Assembly (NCBI GenBank): GCA_900550775.1
Contig: URTH01000109.1
Coordinates: forward strand, 1-6,383
DNA: 6,383 nucleotides
Source: an uncultured Eubacteriales bacterium
GTDB taxonomy: Bacteria; Bacillota; Clostridia; Monoglobales; Monoglobaceae
Direction: 5' to 3'
Both the position numbers and the translations under genes were made by a program. The notes under the pieces were generated by a model. That model ran no database searches and was not told where the DNA came from. It saw nothing but the letters and a program-made list of their open reading frames with translations. How positions within the stretch are numbered: the stretch's first letter is position 1; each line of letters begins with the position of its first letter. This document shows, in pieces, positions 1 through 4,584 of the stretch.

Positions 1-676
1 ATACTGGAAGGACTACTGCAAGAACTTCCTGCTCTCGCTCGGCATCTGCGGGGAGAATATTAAACTCCGCGATCACGAAAAGGAGGAGCTTTCCCATTAC
101 AGCAACGCAACCACGGACATTGAGTTTATGTTCCCGTTTGGCTGGGGCGAGCTTTGGGGCATTGCGGACCGCACCGATTTTGACTTAAAGCAGCACAGCA
201 ACCACAGCGGTGAAAAAATGGAATACAATGACCCGGAATCCGGCGAAAAGTACATTCCGTACTGCATTGAGCCGTCGCTTGGCGCCGACCGCGTCACGCT
301 GGCATTTTTGGTTGAGGCCTATGACGAAGAAGTCATCGACCCGGAAAAGAACGATGTCCGCACCGTGATGCATTTTCACCCGGCGCTGGCGCCGATTAAG
401 GCTGCCGTTCTGCCGCTGTCGAAAAAGCTGTCCGACAAGGCAAGAGAGGTTTATCAGAGCCTGGCCGCTGAATTTATGTGTGAATTTGATGAATCCGGCA
501 GCATCGGCAAGCGTTACCGCCGCCAGGACGAAATCGGTACGCCGTTTTGTATTACCTACGACTTTGACTCGGAAGAGGACGGCAGCGTAACGATTCGCCA
601 CCGCGACAGCATGGAACAGGAACGCGTTAAAATCGAGGATCTGATCCCCTATATCCGTGACGCCGTTCGGTTTTAA
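1..676 (+). CDS. glyQS: Glycyl-tRNA synthetase, single-chain class II type (3' part only)
   Basis: Charges tRNA-Gly with glycine using ATP, in the cytoplasm. The 5' part lies outside the window; the frame is open from base 2 and 224 codons are visible before TAA at 674-676. The class II core is recognisable. [11 protein letters not shown] (95-127) leads into an [19 protein letters not shown] block, typical of the alpha2-dimer GlyRS family. [10 protein letters not shown] (263-292) is motif 3 with its ATP-binding arginine. After this comes the anticodon-binding domain, opening with [14 protein letters not shown] and continuing through a [15 protein letters not shown] block to the end. This is the one-polypeptide enzyme, not the separate glyQ/glyS alpha2beta2 form. 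The C-terminus looks complete and undamaged. The decarboxylase gene starts 3 nt after the stop, in the same frame, so the two are probably co-transcribed. Identification is secure; only the N-terminal half is unseen. Confidence 0.96.
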   Translation, partial: YWKDYCKNFLLSLGICGENIKLRDHEKEELSHYSNATTDIEFMFPFGWGELWGIADRTDFDLKQHSNHSGEKMEYNDPESGEKYIPYCIEPSLGADRVTLAFLVEAYDEEVIDPEKNDVRTVMHFHPALAPIKAAVLPLSKKLSDKAREVYQSLAAEFMCEFDESGSIGKRYRRQDEIGTPFCITYDFDSEEDGSVTIRHRDSMEQERVKIEDLIPYIRDAVRF

Positions 677-679
677 TCC

Positions 680-2041
680 ATGTCGCTTTATCACGCTTTA
701 AAAGCATTTTCTCAAAAAGACCGCATCCGCTTTCATATCCCCGGTCACAAGGGCGGCCGGGGTCTTGATGCGGCGTGGGCAAGGGACGCTTTTTCCCTTG
801 ATGTGACGGAATTTGACGAGACCGATGATTTGCAGCATCCGTCCGGCATCTTAAAGGAGGCGCAGGAAAGCGCCGCAAAGGCGTTTGGCGCAGGACACAC
901 CTTTTATCTGACCAACGGCTCTACCTTGGGTCTTCAGACCGCTGTTTTGGCGGCCTGCAAAGAGGGACAAGCCCTGTTGGTCGATCGCACCTGTCATAAA
1001 TCCGTGATTTCTGCCCTGATCCTCGCCGGTGTGACCCCGGTCTTTTTGTCCCCCGTCTTTGACCGGGAACGCGGTCTGTACACCGGTTTTTTCAAAGATC
1101 AGGTGGTGCAGGCGCTGCATGAACACCCGGACATTGCCGGTATGCTGCTGGTCAGCCCCACCTACTACGGCATCTGCACGCCGCTATCCGAAATCGCGGA
1201 TCTGCTGCATCGCAACCAAAAGATTTTGATTGTGGATGAAGCACACGGTGCGCATTTTTGCTTTGACCCGGCATTTCCGCCGTCTGCGCTCAGCCAGGGC
1301 GCCGATCTAGTCATACAGAGTGCGCATAAAACGCTGCCGGCGCTCGGTCAATGCTCCCTGCTCCATCTCGGAGCGGATTCTTCCATTGCGCCAAAGACGG
1401 TGTCTGACGCGCTTTATCTTTTGCAAACGACAAGTCCCTCTTATCTCCTTATGAGTTCTATGGAAGAGGCGATTTTCACCATGCAAGAGGCCGACCCGAC
1501 GCCGCTGCTTCGGGCGATTGACCGCCTGAAACAGGCAATCCGCGCGCGCGGCACATTGGACTTTGCCGATGAGGGCACGCTGCACCGCGCACAGGATCCC
1601 ATGCGGCTGGTGATTGATTTTCGGCGCAGCGTATATTCCGGCACAGAGGCCGCGGCACTTTTGAAACAACGCTATGGCATCTATCCGGAAATGGCGGATT
1701 TTAATACGGTGGTGTGCATCCTTACCGTCGCCGATACCGCGGAGGATATCGCCGCGCTGCAGCGCGCACTGACAGAAATCGACGCCGCTGCGGCAGCATC
1801 AAAGGAGCAGCCGCTCCGTCCGCTGCCGATGCCGAAGATGCGCTGCACACCGCGTGCGGCCTTTATGGCACAGAAAGAAACCCTGCCGCTTGCGGATGCG
1901 CTTGGCAGAACTGCGGCGCAAATCATTTCGGTTTGTCCGCCGGGGGCGGCGCTGACCGTTCCGGGACAGTGTGTTGACGAGGAAACGCTGGCATTTTTGC
2001 AGACCGAAACCGACACATCAGAAATCACCGTCATAAAATAA
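680..2041 (+). CDS. Orn/Lys/Arg decarboxylase family PLP enzyme (YaaO-like)
   Basis: A fold-type I pyridoxal-phosphate enzyme of the family that includes arginine, lysine and ornithine decarboxylases, 453 residues. The N-terminus SLYHALKAF...RFHIPGHKGG is the family's opening signature and fixes the ATG at 680. FYLTNGST (75-82) is the PLP-phosphate/substrate loop. VDEAHGAH (185-192) holds Asp186, which should pair with the PLP ring nitrogen. SAHKTLPAL (214-222) carries Lys217, the expected Schiff-base lysine. A C-terminal CPPGAALTVPGQ segment matches the family's PPG...PGE block, with Gln in place of the usual Glu. Members of this short cytosolic class often sit next to tmk/holB (yaaO in Bacillus), and that context holds here. 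The substrate cannot be read from sequence; arginine or lysine decarboxylation for polyamine synthesis is the family expectation. No Shine-Dalgarno is visible before the start, which lies 3 nt after the glyQS stop, so translation is probably coupled to it. Confidence 0.9.
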   Translation: MSLYHALKAFSQKDRIRFHIPGHKGGRGLDAAWARDAFSLDVTEFDETDDLQHPSGILKEAQESAAKAFGAGHTFYLTNGSTLGLQTAVLAACKEGQALLVDRTCHKSVISALILAGVTPVFLSPVFDRERGLYTGFFKDQVVQALHEHPDIAGMLLVSPTYYGICTPLSEIADLLHRNQKILIVDEAHGAHFCFDPAFPPSALSQGADLVIQSAHKTLPALGQCSLLHLGADSSIAPKTVSDALYLLQTTSPSYLLMSSMEEAIFTMQEADPTPLLRAIDRLKQAIRARGTLDFADEGTLHRAQDPMRLVIDFRRSVYSGTEAAALLKQRYGIYPEMADFNTVVCILTVADTAEDIAALQRALTEIDAAAAASKEQPLRPLPMPKMRCTPRAAFMAQKETLPLADALGRTAAQIISVCPPGAALTVPGQCVDEETLAFLQTETDTSEITVIK

Positions 2042-2045
2042 AGAA

Positions 2046-2053
2046 AAAGGAGG
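2046..2053 (+). promoter_or_regulatory. Ribosome binding site of holB
   Basis: AAAGGAGG, a near-perfect Shine-Dalgarno sequence, lies 8 nt before the ATG at 2062. It supports this start and gives holB its own strong initiation site inside the operon, unlike the preceding gene. Confidence 0.85.
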
Positions 2054-2061
2054 AAGCGCCC

Positions 2062-3042
2062 ATGCCGCTGGATACGATTATCGGCAACGAAACGGTTGTC
2101 TCACAGCTTCGCCATTCGCTTCACTCCGGGCATATCGGACATGCCTATATTTTAGAGGGTGCGAGCGGCACCGGCCGCATGACGACCGCGACGGCATTTG
2201 CCGCGGCCCTTTTGGAGACGGACGATCCGCACACCCACCCGGATTTTACAATTGTTACAAACCTGCTCTACGACACCGGCAAACGGGAAACGCCCGTACT
2301 GGTCGATACGATACGCACCATGAAACGGGATATTTATATCCGTCCCTACCGCGCACCGTACAAGGTTTATATTCTGCCTTATGCGGACACCATGCAGGCG
2401 GCGGCACAAAACAGTCTGCTTAAGGTTTTTGAGGAGCCGCCGGATTACTGCGTGATTCTTTTGCTGGCAGAAAACGCCAACGTATTTTTGCCGACCATTC
2501 GCTCCCGATCCCCGATCCTCCGCCTGCATCCGCTCTCTCAGGAACAGGTTCAGGATTATTTGATCCGCCAAAGGCAAGCTGCACCCACGGCGGCGCAGCA
2601 ATGCGCCATTTTGAGCGGCGGATCGATCGGCCGTGCGCTCTCGCTTTTTGAGGACGACAGCGCCTTGGCTATGCGCGGGGAAAGCATTCGTCTGATCGCC
2701 GCGCTCAGCGGCGGAACTTATCGGGATATGTACGATTGGATTCGGTTTTTAAAAAAGAACCGCGCCGATATTTCCTTTATCTTAGGCGTTGTGTTATCCT
2801 TTTTCCGGGACGCGATGCTCTATAAGCTAAATCCGCAGCACGCCGGCATCGTCAACACCGATCAAACCGCGGCGCTTACCGATTTTTGTGCGCGGCTTCG
2901 GAGCCGTTCGGCGCTGCGCCTGTGTGAAATTACGCTTGATTATCAGAAAATGATCGAACAAAATGCAAATTACTCTGCCGCCGTGCTCTGCATGGCAGTG
3001 GAATACTGGGAGGAAATCCATGGTAGAAATTTTAGGAGTTAA
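2062..3042 (+). CDS. holB: DNA polymerase III subunit delta' (clamp loader)
   Basis: Clamp-loader subunit that works with DnaX and delta (HolA) to load the beta clamp onto primed DNA; 326 residues, a normal length. The AAA+ core opens with IIGNETVVSQLRHSL and GHAYILEGASGTGR. AQNSLLKVFEEPP (115-127) is the conserved helix found in delta' and DnaX. LPTIRSR (143-149) supplies the SRC-type motif, but reads SRS (148-150) here. Three things are unusual. The P-loop, G33-A-S-G-T-G-R-M-T, has Arg39 and Met40 where Lys and Thr/Ser are needed for ATP binding. The four-cysteine zinc module that usually precedes the HPD motif is missing: only about nine residues (LLETDDPHT) join the preceding helix to HPD (59-61). 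The SRC cysteine is serine. E. coli delta' does not bind ATP either, so a structural role is plausible. ricT begins inside the 3' end, overlapping by 23 nt. The pairing with ricT matches the Bacillus order. Confidence 0.92.
   Translation: MPLDTIIGNETVVSQLRHSLHSGHIGHAYILEGASGTGRMTTATAFAAALLETDDPHTHPDFTIVTNLLYDTGKRETPVLVDTIRTMKRDIYIRPYRAPYKVYILPYADTMQAAAQNSLLKVFEEPPDYCVILLLAENANVFLPTIRSRSPILRLHPLSQEQVQDYLIRQRQAAPTAAQQCAILSGGSIGRALSLFEDDSALAMRGESIRLIAALSGGTYRDMYDWIRFLKKNRADISFILGVVLSFFRDAMLYKLNPQHAGIVNTDQTAALTDFCARLRSRSALRLCEITLDYQKMIEQNANYSAAVLCMAVEYWEEIHGRNFRS
3008..3013 (+). promoter_or_regulatory. Ribosome binding site that decides the ricT start
   Basis: GGGAGG lies 6 nt before the ATG at 3020 and inside the holB coding sequence. 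It favours that ATG over the in-frame ATG at 2963, whose extra 19 residues (MQITLPPCSAW...) do not resemble the family's N-terminus. Confidence 0.85.
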
Positions 3043-4129
3043 ATTCAACAGTGCCGGAAAGACCTATTACTTTGACCCCATCGGTCATACCGCCGCCATC
3101 GGCGACCATGTTCTGGTAGAGACCGCGCGCGGCGTTGAGATGGGCAAGGTTGTGATTGCAAACAAAATGGTCGCGGAGGAAGAAATTATTCCGCCGCTCA
3201 AGCCCATTATCCGCATTGCGACAGAGGCGGATTTTCGGCAGGCAGAAGAAAATAAAGAAAAGGAAAAAGAGGCCTTTACCATTACCGTGGAAAAAATTGC
3301 GGAGCATCACCTGGACATGAAGCTGGTCGATGCGGAATATACCTTTGACCGCAGCAAGCTCTTGTTCTACTTTACCGCGGACGGTCGGGTGGATTTTCGC
3401 GAGTTGGTAAAGTCCCTGGCCGGAATCTTTCGGACGCGCATCGAGCTGCGCCAGATCGGTGTGCGCGATGAGGCACGGCAGCTTGGCAGCTACGGCATTT
3501 GCGGCCGCTATCTCTGCTGCAGCGGATTTTTAAACGACTTTCACCCCGTCTCCATCAAGATGGCAAAGGAACAAGGGCTGTCTTTAAATCCCACCAAAAT
3601 CTCCGGCGTGTGCGGACGGCTGATGTGTTGTCTGCAATACGAGCAGAATGTCTATGACGATATGCTGAAAAAAATGCCGCGCAGAGGGGAAAAGGTCAGC
3701 ACCCCGGACGGCATCGGAACTGTCGCAGACACTGCGACCTTAAAAGGACAGGTACGGGTAAAGTTTTTGGATGACAACGGCGATCTGGTGAAATTTGAAA
3801 ACTATAAGCTCGGTGAATTTCAGCCGCTGTCAAAGCGCGGCAAGCCGTCCGCAAAGCAGGAGGACGCTGCGCCCGGCGAGAGAAACGATACCCCGGAGGA
3901 ATCGGTTTTAAAGGCGGAGCCTTCGGAAAAAGAAAATAAAGAAAAGCCGTCTCCGTCCGATGCGCAAGCCGACCGCAAGGATACAGGGGAACAAAAACCC
4001 CGGCGCCGGCGGCGGCATCGCGGCGGAAAAAAGAACGCTGCCGGGGACAAATCCCAGCCAAAGGGAGATTCGCAAAACACGGCGAAAAAAACGCCTCCCT
4101 CTCATAACGGCGGCTATCACCATTCCTAA
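3020..4129 (+). CDS. ricT: PSP1-domain protein RicT (YaaT), Y-complex subunit
   Basis: In Bacillus, RicT with RicA (YmcA) and RicF (YlbF) forms the Y-complex, which steers RNase Y mRNA processing and promotes sporulation, competence and biofilm formation. The complex carries Fe-S clusters. This protein has 369 residues. VEILGVKF...AGKTYYFDP and VLVETARGVEMGKVV (31-45) are the conserved N-terminal block, followed by the PSP1 domain. The cysteine-rich part, GICGRYLCC (159-167) and GVCGRLMCC (196-204), provides Cys161, 166, 167, 198, 203 and 204, which are candidate cluster ligands. A KOW-like stretch (RRGEKVSTPDGIGTV) follows. From about residue 270 to the end there is a low-complexity, probably disordered K/E/P-rich tail with an arginine run at 328-332 inside RRRRRHRGGKK (328-338). 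This makes it about 90 residues longer than the roughly 275-residue Bacillus protein. It is the last gene of the + strand unit. Family assignment is firm; the role of the tail is unknown. Confidence 0.93.
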   Translation: MVEILGVKFNSAGKTYYFDPIGHTAAIGDHVLVETARGVEMGKVVIANKMVAEEEIIPPLKPIIRIATEADFRQAEENKEKEKEAFTITVEKIAEHHLDMKLVDAEYTFDRSKLLFYFTADGRVDFRELVKSLAGIFRTRIELRQIGVRDEARQLGSYGICGRYLCCSGFLNDFHPVSIKMAKEQGLSLNPTKISGVCGRLMCCLQYEQNVYDDMLKKMPRRGEKVSTPDGIGTVADTATLKGQVRVKFLDDNGDLVKFENYKLGEFQPLSKRGKPSAKQEDAAPGERNDTPEESVLKAEPSEKENKEKPSPSDAQADRKDTGEQKPRRRRRHRGGKKNAAGDKSQPKGDSQNTAKKTPPSHNGGYHHS

Positions 4130-4142
4130 CGGAGAAAAGAAG

Positions 4143-4173
4143 AACGCTGTCGGACTTGCCGACAGCGTTTTTT
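4143..4173. terminator. Bidirectional intrinsic terminator between ricT and abrB-like gene
   Basis: A perfect 11-bp inverted repeat, AACGCTGTCGG (4143-4153) and CCGACAGCGTT (4159-4169), encloses the 5-nt loop ACTTG. On the + strand it runs into a T tract (4168-4173), ending the ricT unit 14 nt after its stop. On the - strand the transcript ends the stem with GTT and continues CTTCTTTTCTCC, which is also U-rich, so it should work for the convergent abrB-like gene too. The + strand T tract overlaps the abrB-like stop codon (4172-4174). Confidence 0.9.
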
Positions 4174-4465
4174 AAATCCCTGTTGTCTCGCTTTGGTTTG
4201 CAATCTGTGCCAAATTTTTAAGGCAAGATGCGCAAACCTTTTTTACTTCCTTATGGTCAGTGCCTGCAGCCACCTCATAATCTACCAGATCTTCGGTGCT
4301 GCCGCAAAGCGCACAATCCACCGGACATTTTTTAATCATAAATCCGTTTTCCATCATAATGATTTCCAGCGGATCTTTGGAATCAATATCCAGCGATTTA
4401 CGCATTTCCTTCGGAAGCACAATTCTCCCTAATTCATCGATTTGTCTGATAATTCCCTTATACAT
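4172..4465 (-). CDS. abrB: AbrB/SpoVT-family transition-state regulator with cysteine pairs
   Basis: A small DNA-binding regulator, 97 residues from the ATG at 4463-4465. The N-terminus, GIIRQIDELGRIVLPKEMRKSLDI (4-27), is the classic AbrB/SpoVT swapped-hairpin DNA-binding domain, whose members act as dimers or tetramers. The C-terminal half is not like Bacillus AbrB, which has a single cysteine. It has Cys47, Cys51-x2-Cys54 and Cys78-x2-Cys81, a layout that suggests a small zinc-binding knuckle as in many clostridial AbrB homologues. ATG was chosen over an in-frame GTG at 4478-4480 because the family begins next to this Met and because a G-rich site lies 8 nt upstream. SpoVT is about twice as long, so this is the AbrB type. 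It converges on ricT, as abrB does in the Bacillus neighbourhood. It has its own strong promoter, and in B. subtilis AbrB represses its own gene, so autoregulation is possible. Target genes are unknown. Confidence 0.88.
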   Translation of the reverse strand: MYKGIIRQIDELGRIVLPKEMRKSLDIDSKDPLEIIMMENGFMIKKCPVDCALCGSTEDLVDYEVAAGTDHKEVKKVCASCLKNLAQIANQSETTGI

Positions 4466-4473
4466 GATATAAT

Positions 4474-4480
4474 CCACCAC
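4474..4480 (-). promoter_or_regulatory. Likely ribosome binding site of the abrB-like gene
   Basis: GTGGTGG on the - strand, 8 nt before the ATG at 4465, is an imperfect Shine-Dalgarno. The alternative GTG start at 4480 would use part of this site as its codon and has no purine-rich site of its own upstream. Confidence 0.55.
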
Positions 4481-4493
4481 CCAAACATAAAAT

Positions 4494-4515
4494 ATAAGAG
4501 AGAAAGACCTCTTAT
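4494..4515 (-). promoter_or_regulatory. Hairpin/palindrome at the predicted 5' end of the abrB-like mRNA
   Basis: A perfect 7-bp inverted repeat, ATAAGAG and CTCTTAT, is separated by 8 nt (4494-4500, 4501-4508, 4509-4515). Its promoter-proximal edge coincides with the predicted +1, about 7 nt after the -10 box. It could be a 5'-stabilising mRNA stem-loop or a palindromic operator. It lies 28 nt before the start codon and does not cover the ribosome binding site. The function is inference. Confidence 0.55.
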
Positions 4516-4521
4516 GACGGT

Positions 4522-4550
4522 ATTATACATGATCTTCCAGGATTTGTCAA
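4522..4550 (-). promoter_or_regulatory. Consensus sigma-A promoter of the abrB-like gene
   Basis: Reading the - strand, TTGACA (4550-4545) and TATAAT (4527-4522) are both exact matches to the consensus, with an ideal 17-nt spacer. The predicted start of transcription is near 4515, giving a leader of about 50 nt before the ATG. A promoter this strong is normally held in check by a repressor, which fits an autoregulated transition-state gene. It lies 34 nt after the stop codon of the upstream Ger gene. Confidence 0.9.
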
Positions 4551-4584
4551 CCATTATTTGTAAATTGCGCGGTGTTTTGTCGGT

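Noticed and set aside
185..694. Long open frame on the - strand antisense to glyQS (169 codons), and similar antisense frames over the other genes
   Set aside because: They run antisense to clearly conserved proteins, have no recognisable domain, and their translations look like reverse-complement shadows rich in Arg and Cys.
2963..3019. Upstream in-frame ATG for ricT adding 19 residues
   Set aside because: The extra residues do not resemble the family and overlap holB in another frame, while the ATG at 3020 has a GGGAGG at the right distance.
4478..4480. GTG start adding five residues to the AbrB-like protein
   Set aside because: AbrB-family proteins start close to the GIIRQIDELGR block, and the G-rich site used as Shine-Dalgarno for the ATG would be inside the coding sequence.
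4494..4515. The 22-nt inverted repeat as a terminator for the upstream Ger gene
   Set aside because: The stem is short and A/T-rich, has no proper T tract, and lies downstream of the abrB-like promoter, where a terminator would block that gene.
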